Positions 33,782 through 45,294 of a DNA stretch of 64,000 nt are shown piece by piece (position 1 is the stretch's first letter; the number at the start of each line of letters is the position of its first letter). Both the position numbers and the translations under genes were made by a program. Where the stretch lies: contig JADNRX010000014.1 in NCBI GenBank assembly GCA_015501595.1, positions 186,001 to 250,000 on the forward strand, written 5' to 3'. The notes beneath the pieces are model-generated. The model saw only the letters and a list, made by a program, of their open reading frames with translations, searched no databases and was not told where the DNA came from. The stretch comes from Hymenopellis radicata (taxonomy: Eukaryota; Basidiomycota; Agaricomycetes; Agaricales; Physalacriaceae).

Positions 33782-34846
33782 TCATTCATCAAACTTCCTA
33801 CGTTCCACGCCTCCGCGGCTGCCTGGTACATTACGATTGCGACAATGATTCGCGTAATGTCCCTTCTCTCCGCACTACGAGGACATGAGATCCCCGGACA
33901 GCAAATAGTGAAGCAATCAACTCACCTTGAAACAGAGAACTTCATCCAAGTTGCGTCTTGGACCCATTGCCGAGGGATTTCCTTGACCATATGGGGCACC
34001 ACCGCCAGAGAAGCCGCGATCAAAGTCAGAGTATCTCCCGTAACCGGGAGGCGGTGGGCCAAGGTCTCGTGTCGGAGGTGTCGGTGGATCATAATCTTTC
34101 TGTGTTGGCAAGTTCGGCTTCGGGCTAGGGACGGAAAGCTTAGTATGTTCAGAAGGATCAAATGACGTTCACACTTACTGTCCTCTGGGACAGTCCGGAC
34201 CAAGTGGACACATACCCGTCAGATATAACTGACAGGCAACGCGTCGGACATGTTTGCGGGGACAGTCAGGACCTGGGTCGCTCAATGACTGTATAGTGAA
34301 TACAAGAATACACGGACATACCTAATTTACAGAAACCTCGTTTGTAATCGGGGCATTCCACCTTACGTTCCTTGGGATGTGCGTAGAGACATTCATCACC
34401 GGCTGAGCAATAACCGTATCTGGCGAACCACCAACATTCCGGCATACGTCTAAGGTTGTACTCGTGCAAAAACTCGCATGCGTCGCCCTTCTTGCAAAGA
34501 CCGCGTAGCCAATGCTTGCAAACGGTAGAAAGACGTTCGCGGTCGCGTGGGTGTATGGGGGCCGGTTTTGGGGGCTGAAAGTTCTGGAGAGACGGGGTTG
34601 TATGGCGCAAGGGACAGTGCAGAGGGCCAAGAGGGCAGCCTGTCGCTGTCAGCGACAGTCTGCAGATTTGATCATCTGGAGAGCCATGTGAATGCGAAAA
34701 TAGTAAGCAGGATCACACGTACCCTTGTCGAGCTTCAAATTGAGCTGAGTTTTTGCATAGAGTTCCGCAGCAAAGTTGTTTTGGTGGAACTGTGGGTTTA
34801 TAATGTCCTTGAGAGACCCAGAAAGCGGGTTGGCGGCGGACGTCAT
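33782..34846 (-). CDS. YTH1: CPSF30/Yth1 polyadenylation factor with CCHC knuckle
   Basis: This is an RNA-binding subunit of the cleavage and polyadenylation factor, which in the family reads the polyadenylation signal. Five CCCH fingers run in order: CRLSLTATGCPLGPLHCPLRH-type finger 1 (C8C6C3H spacing), CKHWLRGLCKKGDACEFLH, CWWFARYGYCSAGDECLYAH, CPDYKRGFCKLGPDCPRKH and CQLYLTGMCPLGPDCPRGH. A Pro/Gly-rich linker follows. After one more intron comes a zinc knuckle (CFKCGEKGHYANHC) and the end GGVERRKFDE. The start MTSAANPLSGSLKDIINPQF is supported by the ATG at 34846. It is a housekeeping gene sitting inside the otherwise accessory-looking block. Confidence 0.93.
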
Positions 34847-35019
34847 GTGGTGGTTTTGTTAAAGAGTGACTGAGGCACGCGAGTCTACCCGGGCCCCTGC
34901 CACACGGATTAACGAACGCGCGAAGTAGTTACTAGGTTCGCATTTTGATACTCAGCAATGTCGGAGAAGCTGGCAGGGAAAAAAGTACTCGTGGTGTCTC
35001 AACGCCATCTTGTCGCTCC

Positions 35020-37135
35020 ATGTTCTCTGAATCTTCGGTCCACGTCCTGCTCTTCGGTTTCTGTCTTGCCGCTACTCTGCTATATCTGAGGAACAGATTC
35101 CAATCTCAGAGGCAGCTGCCTTTACCACCAGGTCCCCCTTCTTCTTGGATTGGGTCTGTCCAACTACCCCAGAAATATCCTTGGCGCGGATACGCCCAAT
35201 GGCGACACATCTACGGAGACCTTGTGTATGTACGCATACTGGGTAATCCAATCTGTATCTTGAACTCCTCAGAGGTGGGGATTCCCCAAGCTATACCCTC
35301 TGTTCTCTCTTACATGCCCCCCTTCGTTTCAGGTCATCTCGGATCTCCTCGAAAAAAGAAGCGCCAATTTTTCATCCAGACCGGTATGTGTGTGGCAAAC
35401 TGCCTATATGGGTAACGTTGACCGTGGGACTAGGTCAGGACGATGGTAGGTGAATTGATGGGCTGGAACTGGCTCGTGTCGTCTATGCCTTATGGCCCAT
35501 CTTGGAAAATTCACAGAAGCCTCTTCGTGAAACACTTTCCTGTCCATTCAAGTTCAAAACATCCACTGCAGCTTACGGAGGTTCATACGTTGCTTCGTGC
35601 ACTAATGAAATCCCCGCACAGCTTCCTTCATCATGTTCGAACCTCAGCTACATCCCTCATCGTCCGTATAATATATGCCATCGACCTCCAGGAGACGATG
35701 GACGACAGTGGGGACAACTTTGTCACTCTGGCTGACACCGCGACAAGCTCACTAAGCCATGCCGGGATATTTGGCACATACCTAGTCGTACGTACACCGT
35801 TTTGTCACGTTGGCGCCCAGCCAACCGTGGTTTTTGTCAGGACTACATCCCTATTCTGAAGTACACCCCCGCTTGGCTGCCAGGGGCGTCTTTCAAGCGC
35901 AAGGCGGCGATCTGGAGGAACATATCACTTCAGCTTGTAAACAGACCTTTTGATGTTGTCCAAAGACGTATGGTCAGTCGCTCTTCCTTCGTTTGAAAGC
36001 ATATTAATCTATATAACTTCTATTCCAGTTGGACGGAAACTCTAAACCATGTGTTGTAGCTCAAGAGCTTGACGATATTGCTCTCGGCCAAAGTAGGGTG
36101 AACGAGACAGTCATCAGAAACATGGCAGCGACAACTTATGCAGGTAAGGAAGTTTCACTCCCTTCCTGCAGTACATTGAACGACATTTCTTCAAGCGGGA
36201 GCCGACACTGTGGTATCTGCGTTGCAATCTCTCTTCCTAGCGTTCGTTTTAATGTCATATCACGTTTATGTCGTCTTACCGCGGTATAGTGTCGTATTGC
36301 ATCCGCATGTTCAGGAACGAGCCCAACGAGAACTAGATGCTGTTATTGGTAACCGTCTACCGCTTTTCTCTGACCGACCTCAGTTGCCTTACATTGTAAG
36401 AACAGATTGCATTGCTAAGGTATCCATTGATTCCACGTTATACAGGATTGCATATGTTATGAGGTTTGCTGAGCGCGACTTCTGTAGCTACTGACCTGAC
36501 GATGCTCGAAGCTGCTTCGATGGAATCCGGTCACACCGCTGGGCCTCGCACGTTACGTTACAGAGGACGATGAATATCGCGGCTACAGAATCCCCAAAGG
36601 TACGACTATCATACCCAATGTCTGGGCAGTACTGCACGACCCGTATGTCCACGCTTTTCTAAAGACTTGAACCTGTTGTTATCTTTCATCGCAGGGCTGT
36701 ATACCCTGATCCTTTGGCTTTCAATCCGGATCGCTTTGAAAAGAATATCGATGGCGCCTCGCCACTGAACGCCATTCCGGACGCAGCCTTCGGCTTCGGT
36801 CGGAGGTCAGTCGTATTCCCTAGAATGAAGGAAAACCGTTGACGCTTTTCACTGCAGAATGTGTCCAGGTCGGTGGTTTGCATTTGACTTCCTCTGGATT
36901 GCCGTAGCGTCTATTCTGTCGACATACAGAATAAGCAACGCATTCGATGGAAATGGAGAACCGATTGTACCGAGCGAACTGTACGGATCTTCCTTGTTGA
37001 GGTATGCCCCATCTGCGCTGCTGAAACGCATATTTACAATGTCCCAGTCACCCCGAACCTTTCGAATGCTCCATTACGCCGAGATCTTCTGATGCCAAAA
37101 AACTGATTGAAGAAACTGCTCTCAACGACAGCTGA
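35020..37135 (+). CDS. Cytochrome P450 monooxygenase (2)
   Basis: The N-terminal anchor is VLLFGFCLAATLLYL, then LPLPPGPPSSWIGSV. Middle landmarks are NWLVSSMPYGPSWKIHR (C-helix WxxxR region), the I-helix GADTVVSALQSLFLAF, and the K-helix ELLR followed by WNPVTPLGLAR. The meander is FNPDRF and the haem loop AFGFGRRMCPGRWFAFD. There are many short exons. The C-terminus needs an intron (AG|GTATGCC...CCCAG), after which the protein reads SHPEPFECSITPRSSDAKKL and ends at a TGA at 37133-37135; without it the ORF ends at 37092. About 500 residues. Substrate unknown. It differs clearly from P450 (1), so the pair is not a recent duplication. Confidence 0.9.
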
Positions 37136-37162
37136 GCACAACTCTATGTATTTTTATTATCA

Positions 37163-38191
37163 TCACCACAATCCCACAAGTTCTATTACCGCGCCTAGAT
37201 TCTGTACGCGTTGTCTACCTTTCTCTATTTTATCCTTCCACGACGGCGAAACGCCTTTGCTGTAGACTTCAACGAAGTAAATATCATGGAACGGCGGTGC
37301 GTCAAGCGCGGGTCGTCGGTCGATGCGCCGCACTTGTAAATTTAGCACTTGGAGTGCATTTATCAAGTCAGTTTCAGGCGGTACAGGCCTGAGTCGCAAC
37401 AGTGCAGATTGCTCTGTGGCCGCCGATGGCTGGGGTATTGAGATGCTAGAATCCTGAGATATGATGTAGAATCTCGTAAAATTGTCTAATAGACGCATAA
37501 GATATCTCATGAGGTATGGGTAGGAATCGTTACCTTTCTGATTCTGAATTCCCTCACGTAGTATCTCTGTCCCTTCAAAGATCGTGGCGCAGATTTTAGA
37601 ACAGATTGCTGCTGCAGTGTTGGATGGCCCACTTAGCACGGCGCGCGCCGCAGCCGCCGTTGATGAAGTTTTCTTTATGGATACTCCCGGTAAGTGTTGG
37701 CCAATGAAGGTACTACATTGGCCCAATGCCTTGAGAGAAATGAGGGCAAATTTCGTATACCATCGAGAAACGCACTTGTTCATGACTCATTATGCAGTCT
37801 ATGTCTGATATCTTCGTTCCCGTTCTGACGAGGAGACAGTGTTGAATCGCGAGAGTGGTCTCGCCCAGGACGAAGAACGATTCGCTCCGACGAAGGCAAT
37901 CATACGTTTCGATGACAGATCCGAACGTCGTATTTTCCTGAGGAACTACACCTATCTGATGCGAGGCTAATGACGCGAAAATGTCTGAATACAATGCATG
38001 TCAGCAGCAGTAAATGATGATTTGATATCTCACCTGAAATGCTTGAGCATTCATTATAGACCGCATTCGGACCAAATCTGTTGTAAGCAGCCTTCTGCGA
38101 TGAGTAACGCAGAACCATCCAGATCCATATCGCAGACCTGATGCGTGTAAGTGCCTACAGGACCCAGAAAAGTAATTGTGGGGGAGGTCAT
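37163..38191 (-). CDS. PHA2: Prephenate dehydratase
   Basis: This converts prephenate to phenylpyruvate in phenylalanine synthesis, in the cytosol. The start is MTSPTITFLGPVGTYTHQ, then KAAYNRFGPNAVYNE, GVVPQENTTFGSVIETYD, AIQHCLLVRTGTK and MSHEQ/ALGQCSTFIGQHLPG. The catalytic Thr-Arg-Phe motif is in DNFTRFYII. A C-terminal ACT domain follows, with NALQVLNLQVRRIDRRPALD where the Phe-binding ESRP motif is expected, and FHDIYFVEVYSKG. Five exons, about 300 residues, fungal-sized. The stop codon sits only 27 bp from the stop of the convergent P450 (2). Confidence 0.93.
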
Positions 38192-38398
38192 AACTCTAAA
38201 GAGGATGACGAGAACAACACATTTTGATCGATCGCGTTTTGAATTTCGCCGTCAAAGCCGAGTCTTAGCCGACGGGTCCTTCTTGAGCTCGCACTGCACA
38301 ATGCCACTATACAGCAACGAGAAGATTTACAAGGAAATACAAACAAGATTGTACAAGGGAATATGCTACATACATTACGCCAACAACCCTCAAAACCC

Positions 38399-41192
38399 TC
38401 AAATAGACATAACACCGGTCACTGATTGTACACCAGTTTCAGCCATCAAGTCCTCGAGGACTTTCGCTGAACGATACGCCATGGCGTACCTCTGGCCCAC
38501 TTTCGTGAGAGCAGTCCTAGTCAAATTAGCTCCTGCTCAAGGTTCGAGGGCACACGCGACATACAATATGAACTCCAACTCCGCTCGAAGAGTCGAAACT
38601 TGGTCTTGGCTGTTCGCCTCCATAGCAGCCTGTAGGAATCTGATAAGAACCCGGCCACCGTGGAGCCAACAGAACTGTAAAGGTCTTAGTTAAATGTACC
38701 AGTCACTGATGTATTCAACGCACAGAGCAGAAAGGATCTAAAAGTGTAATATCGAAATTTGTTGACCAAACCGCATAGATGAGATCAAGGATAGCGCGCG
38801 CAGCGGTGAGGATCTTCAATGCTGATATACAGCCTGATTGGCGTACGTCCGCGTGAGGGTCATGAAGGATGATGTTTGATCTGTGATGCAGCGTCAATAA
38901 GAAATCCACCGAACCACGATCCAACATCTTACACATGCACGATGAGACACGCAGTATATAGATGATTGTCGACTGTGTTGTTCATTATAGGACTTCGTAG
39001 ATGTGCCGGAAAAGTTCCCAAAAACGAAGATATTGTGTTGTCCAATTCGATAAAACCAACCGACATACGAGCATCGACTTCCGAAGACCCTGTCGGTCGA
39101 GGAAGAGGATTTCGTGAGGTGATAGTCTCATCCCCGTTAAAATGTCTAGCCCTAAAACGCATGTTGAATGTTTTCACGCGTGCTTGAACGCGAATAAGTT
39201 CGGGAGTGAAACGAAATTTGAGTAAGGAACATACAAAGTAATATTGTGCTCTTGATAAATAAGATGAACGAATCGACTTGACCTTCAGGATGTACGAGTA
39301 AGAGATCCTTGACGTGCGCCCATTGACGATCGTGAGGCGTAACAAGTTTCTAGCAAATCGTGAGACAGATATCGAATGAAGGAAGGATCGATATACCCCC
39401 TGTACATACTGATCCCCACGTAGCGGTAGCAGTTGCGAGATATCCTGATCATCTAGACTGTGGGCCCAACCATTCGCGCAACCATGCTGTCGCTCGTTGG
39501 CGTATGCCAACCAGAAAACATTTCGCCGCATTTCGTCTTCTATCACTGTACGTGCCGGGGGTAAAAGGGAAGCAGGTCTTGGCGAGACAGCAATGGAGTT
39601 GAAGGGTGGGCACATGTTCAATCCCAAAGGCACAGACAATCGCAACGCCTCAGCAGCTGTCGAGAATAACTGATTCTCAGATGAGCACAACACCATGTCG
39701 TAAAAATAGGCCTCGTACTTCTACGTGCCTAGAACGCTGTTAACCGGTCTACTACATGGCAACGACAGAAGGACTCACTTCAGATGAGAAATATAGAACC
39801 AGCAGCATATAACATAGGCTGTAGGGCGTTACTAAAATATATTCGTGATGTGTTTGCACGTCGCGCCTACCTTGTGTGGCTTCTAAGAGGTCCTGACCTA
39901 GCAACTCGAGTCGCTTCGCTCCAGTCTTCGCAAGTTTAACTTGTTGCTCTGCAAAAGAATCCGGTCTCTCCTCTTTCGATCGATGCCTTTCGTGAAATAT
40001 TTCATCTGAGAGAAAGGCAATGAGGAACATTCCATACTCCTCCGACCTCGCGGCTCATTCTACTCACCTGGTTCTACTTCGGCTAGATTAGGCAGCGGCG
40101 GAGAGGTAACCATGCCTGTGTAAAGGCTGCCAACAGCACATATTGCGTGAAGAATGGGCGCAACAGGAAATTTCGGATGTGTCGGAGGTAATGTAAGCGA
40201 CGCCATGAATGTTGATGGATGGAACAGTCGAGTAGAGTGGGGGTGGAAAAGGAAGAATACCTCAACTCTGACAAGGACATTAAGGTCGCGTGCGAGTAAG
40301 ACTGTATTCGTACTCACAGATGCCTTAGAAGCTCTGGGGCGGGTAAATTGGGGGGCCAATTTGTCCACATTACATCCCATGTCTGTGAACTGCTACTCGC
40401 TTCGGCCGTGATGGCGATACCTGGCGACAAGAGCGTTTTTGGACTGTTTGAAGAGTCCCGCGATTCTGTGTATGGTCTGTGTCCTCCGTTCGACATGTTC
40501 TGAGACGGACTGGTACCATTTGTTCGTAAAGAAAAGATTGAATCAGAGTTGATATCCGGCGCGTTCTCCTTCTGCCGAAGAAGTGCTTCCAACTCAGCTG
40601 TATGGATTTAAGTCATTTTACGTGACAGAAAGCTAATATGGTACACACAGATGCGGTTCTCCAGCCTTTCGTACTTGTTTTTGGGTGCGTCTGATATGCT
40701 AGGGTGCGTTTCTGGGACTAGATGGGCCGTGAGTACGATGGACCTATCGGTTTGATGATGGCAGTGACGGACTTTCGTCGAAGGTGCAGTCAGGTCCAGA
40801 GGGCATAGGTGCGCCCGCGGGTGCGTGGGCGAGAGCATGGGCATGAGAGCGCACACAGGTCGAACAAGGACGTTTAGCATCACTGCAGAAAAGCTCTGTC
40901 AATCGAGCATCAGCTATACAGACGGCACGCACCATTTCTGGATAGTTCATGAGTGGTGATATACATGTTCAGAACGAGTAAACGTACCAATTTCCGCCTT
41001 CGACACTATGGAGCACGTTTAGATCAGGGCCATTTCAAAAAGATAGATAAATACCTGATGGCATGCCTGCCAGTTGAGAACGGTAAGCCAGGCTCAACAT
41101 AACGCGACATAATGCGGACCTGATTGCGCTTCAGAACGTTGGGATGAGGTCCACTACTCGGTGATGCTGAGCTACTGGGGGCCTTTGGCATG
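38399..41192 (-). CDS. Zn2Cys6 fungal-specific transcription factor (paralogue B)
   Basis: The start MPKAPSSSASPSSGPHPNVL, then KRNQACHQCRRRKL, KCDAKRPCSTCVRSHAHALA and PSGPDCTFDE gives all six zinc-cluster cysteines, spread over four exons with the sixth after a long loop. A KYERLENRI coil and a Ser-rich linker follow. The TF domain includes WPPNLPAPELLRHLVEVFFL, HPSTFMASLTLPPTHPKFPV and RNVFWLAYANERQHG. The C-terminal exons (LHGGRVLIRFLQAAMEANSQ... GQRYAMAYRSAKVLEDLMAE) end at 38399. N-terminus and domain order mirror paralogue A. The stop lies 207 bp upstream of the prephenate dehydratase start on the same strand. Confidence 0.87.
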
Positions 41193-41512
41193 GTCGATAC
41201 AAGCTGGCTACTGCAGTTTTGGTATCCAGAAGAACGCGCAAGATGAAGGTCGGAAGTAGTGCTTAGTCTGGGGTACGATTAATAATACTCGGTGACACTT
41301 GCTTGATGGCCGAACGTGCTAGCCGAGTACACGAAGGTAATCGTCCTGCCAAGCATTTGACAGCGAGTCAAACTCTCAGCAGACAAGTGACCGGATGAAG
41401 CTACGGATAATTTACACCATAAACATCGAAATACATAGTGCATAAAGTAGCAAGCGATAACAAGGTAGCCCTTGCGGCCAACATTGAAGGGGAATGGGGT
41501 TAGAAGTCGCCG
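41193..41512. other. Intergenic, regulator B promoter
   Basis: These 320 bp upstream of regulator B also hold the 3' UTR of the next minus-strand gene. No coding signal is seen. Confidence 0.4.
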
Positions 41513-44500
41513 CTACGAATCCATCTTCCCTGTGCTGTTCAGAGAGGATGTAACGTTGGCTGCAGTAATGCTAGTAACGTTGTTCGCCACGGCTTTCGCT
41601 GCTGCATTGAACTAAAGAATAGTCAGGTCAATAAACGTAATTGAGCGGGAGGAAGTTGACTGACCGCCTCACTGAAGCTTGAATCACTACAAGAAGAAAA
41701 AGAGTTACATCAATTCTAATGCAACGTGTTCAGAAGACATACCTTAACGATGAATCGTACGCAACGAGTGTTGACGTGCTATTGTCCGCCCAGACCACTT
41801 GACTGCTTTGCCCGCTGATAGTCCAGTTCCGAAGGACACTGCTGGCCTCAGATCCAAAGAATAAGGATCCTGATGTTGTGGAGAACGATGAAACCATGTA
41901 GCGAATGTCCGCAGGTAGAACGCTACCAAAAATTGCGACTTCTAGCGAAGGAATATCATTCAAGGATTGAACGGCGATGGAGGAGGCGTCAGGGGGAACA
42001 GTGCCGTAAGACATGACATGGTTCACTAACGCCACAGCGAGGTTAGTATCCAGTGATGATAGGTAAGCGAGGATAACATGGCTCATGTGATTGAGAGTCC
42101 CGAAATCGCGCGGATGAGGCTGTTCAGCAGTTACGTCCACTCCAGGTAGTAGACTGAGCAATTCTCCGTTATGAATCACTGCACGGGGACCCACGTTACG
42201 ATTGAGGACGGCACCTTGTAAAGCGATGCCATCCTCAACGGGCGCGAACGGAAGACGCAGACGCAGAAGATCCACAACCCCGTAGATAGGGCGATCCGGA
42301 TAACAAGATGTATCAAAGTGCGAAGCCCCAGTGATACTGGGAAGTGCAAAGACGGAGATCTCGATGTCGTTTATCCACTGGACCTGATCATTTGTCAAGC
42401 CCGGAAAGCACGATAACGGAGGCGGGAAAGCATCCGTCGTCGAGTCTGCCATTAAATCTTGAATAGCTGTCGCGTCAAACGGCAGGATGATGGGGGCGGA
42501 AGCCACAAGCGACAGGAAGACGCTTAAATCATCCTCGCGCTGAGCAAGAACGGAAGTCCAGTAAGTCATAAGGGCGCCTTGTTGCTGAGTGGATGATGCT
42601 GTATAGCATTATTGAGTTTCGAGAATTACCAGTGGGTATGCGATCACTAACCTAATGCGAAGGCGTACATGCGATTCAAAGATGGCAGCGCCACATCTCC
42701 AACTCTACCGATCTGTTCCTGACTAGGCTGGCCATTAACCGCGAAGGAGACGGGATCTTGACCGACTGATTGATTGGCGAAGTTAAATATGAAGCCAGAC
42801 GCCGAAACAGAAAATGAGCCATCATCGTCTGGGACAGGACCATCTGTATGTTCAACTTTCGACCACGGAGCACCCGCGACAAATGATTTGAGGGTTTGGA
42901 CAGCATCAGAATCTTGTGACTGGACGAGGTCCCACAATAATGCAGCTTCGGCCCAGGTTGTGCGATTTGGAGAATTATCGCTTGATAACGCCGCGCCCAC
43001 GTCAACGAGGTTAGACTGAGAAGAACAATCCCTTCCCGCTGGTGATCCTTTCATGATCCAGATGGAGTTATACACTCCAGCCAATGAATAGTTGGTCGAG
43101 AAGAGCGTATTCATAGTTGGCGTGAGATCAACAATGTTTTGGGCAAGACCATCACATCTTCCCGAAGTCGACGATGTACAGACACAGGTTGCATCTAGTT
43201 AGATGAATGAGCATCTACGCTTCAGAATACAGAAAGTAGAAACTTACTGAGATTGCACCGAGCGCCCGCCAAACCAGTTGCGCAGTCGGATTCGGAGCTT
43301 TTATGGCTCTGGGAAACGCCAACGCCGACACCGACAGCGATGATCACAATGAGTAGAAAAATAAAGGCAATCAGAAGTTTTCTCTGCTTGCGGGTTAGTG
43401 AAAATTTCTGCTTTATCGGTTTTTCGTCAGGACCGATTGGTTGTTGATAAGAAGATGTATCACTGGATATCTGCCATGCGTCCTGGTACTTTGAATATCC
43501 TCCGGTAGGAGTCATCGTGAGACGAGCATTGGACTTGAGACTATGGTGAGGATTGTGGCCCTTCTGCAGCATCTTGTCGAGAGCATTGGCTCGCTCTGCA
43601 AGATTAGACAACGGCAGGGTCGCTTCCTGCTCGCGATGCGCCCGTTCGGCAGCGATAGGTATGTGTGGTATTGTGGGAACCGGTGGAAGCGGTTTAAGAC
43701 GTCTCCAGGGAAGGGGGACAGCGCGCGCAACAGACCGACTGCTCGAGGATATACGGGAAAAGAATGAAGCAGCGACGCTCTTAGTTGAGCGATTAGACTG
43801 CCGTGATTGGGAACGAGCTGTAGGAGGCATCCTGTTATCAGACTGTCTCGAACGCCGCGCATCCGCTCCAATGTTCTGAAGGGTAGCAGAAGCTATACCA
43901 ACAACGGAGGCCTGCTGTGTGCCTATGTGTTGTGCATAGCTAGCCGAGCGAATGACCGTGGGGGTAACGTCCTCTTGCGACGACTTCTCGTGACTGTAAA
44001 CAGTATCTGAATAATCGGATTCATACTTGTTGACTTCTGGTATTGCCTGAAATGCAGTCGGAGGGTGCAATGACCTGCCACCCTGTGGACGAGGTACGGG
44101 TCGCGAATGCCGAGGAGAAGGTACCGGTGGAATGTCTGATGGCGCGTCAGGATACTGGGTGCCCGGAGGTAGGTCATCTCGGAGAAACCACTGAATGCGT
44201 CGCTGCCTATGGATGTACGGCGACTCGGTTCTCGTTCTCTGAGTAACGAGGTAATGAAGGAGGTAGACAAGAGGCGATCCTCTTGAGCATCGACATCAAT
44301 ACTAGAAGCGCCTTCATGCCAGTCATGCGCCGAGAAGTCGCGAGGATATGGCGAACTAGAAGATGGCGCCGGTGACTTCGGGTCGGGTGAATACGACGCG
44401 TCTTGTTGGGGCCTTGGTAAGGGCCTAGTGGAAGGGCCCGCTGATGAAACACCATGCGCAGCCGTGGATGGAGGATAGCCCATCCGGGAGTGAGTGCTAC

Positions 44501-44678
44501 GTAGGGACGACGGGGAAGAATGAATTGGAGTGGTCGGAATGGAGGATGGCGGTGCTGGGAATTGGGACAGTCGAAGTGACTCTGCATTGCTGATAGTGCT
44601 TTCAGCGATACCAGAGGCGGCGGTCTCCTGGGAGAGTCGGCGAAATTGTCCCGTGGAGGGCGGTTTCCGTGAGTACAT
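41513..44678 (-). CDS. Large type II single-pass membrane protein, unknown function
   Basis: I do not recognise the family. The N-terminal ~420 residues are cytosol-like, rich in Ser, Pro and Arg (MYSRKPPSTGQFRRLSQETA). One transmembrane span follows a basic KQRKLL stretch: LIAFIFLLIVIIAVGVGVGV. The outside part begins with a short cysteine-rich motif (CATGLAGARCN... CVCTSSTSGRC) and continues for about 560 residues. It is rich in Thr, Ser, Asn and Val, with repeated N-x-S/T sites, and ends SSLNSTGKMDS. The start ATG is at 44678. A frame change near 44.1-44.2 kb needs either an 83-nt intron (44136-44218, donor GTACAT) or one added C. Family knowledge: similar long type II proteins are common in basidiomycetes and uncharacterised. 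Confidence 0.7.
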
Positions 44679-45294
44679 GGGTGGTGTAGAGCAGTGTGAA
44701 AAGAGCGAGGGAGCACTACACGGAAGTCAGGCCAGCGTAGCATCACATCAAAGATGCCCTTACAACGAATGTATGTATGTGTAGGATGTTTACGGTGATC
44801 CACAACTGACGGTCAGATATGGATGCGGCCGTGACTGAGTGAGCTGATGCTCATAGTCCTCCTGCGAGAGAGACAGGCAGGCTATCCCACACGACGGTAA
44901 TGGTCGTCGTTGAGCAACCACAAAAGAACGACCAAGAAGAAATGTTTGACAGCTAAGTATATGTTTGCGCCCCTTACCATCAAGGAACGTGATCCCAGGT
45001 GGCAGCGTGATCCAGACTCCCATTATGGAGCACTGGCAGGTCTTCCATCTGATGGCTCCTCCCAGAGGCGCTACTTTGAGGCTACGTTATCAGGCAACTC
45101 AAAAGGAATGCTATATATTACCCAACACAGTCGAAAGCAAATGAACAGAGAAAGAAATCGGATATCTTTGCATCCGTCTGTAGTATCGCGAATGTTAAAG
45201 CAATGATAGAAAGGCATACAAGTCGTCAAAGAGTCGAGTAGGAACATAAATGGCGTGATATAATATGTTGTTGACCGTACAGGCGCAGACTCGT
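44679..45294. other. Intergenic between the membrane protein and RAC1
   Basis: This is the promoter of the membrane-protein gene and the 3' UTR of RAC1. A 98-codon plus-strand stretch (44910-45206) has no similarity and is left out. No tRNA or repeat is visible. Confidence 0.4.

Noticed and set aside
31499..37135. The two P450s as a recent tandem duplication
   Set aside because: Their haem loops, I-helices, intron positions and strands differ clearly, so they are distant members of the superfamily.
38151..38693. 181-codon plus-strand ORF
   Set aside because: It is antisense to the regulator B C-terminal exons, which carry family-like text and splice correctly.
44910..45206. Plus-strand 98-codon ORF
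   Set aside because: No similarity. It sits in the gap between two minus-strand genes and has no promoter or splice evidence.
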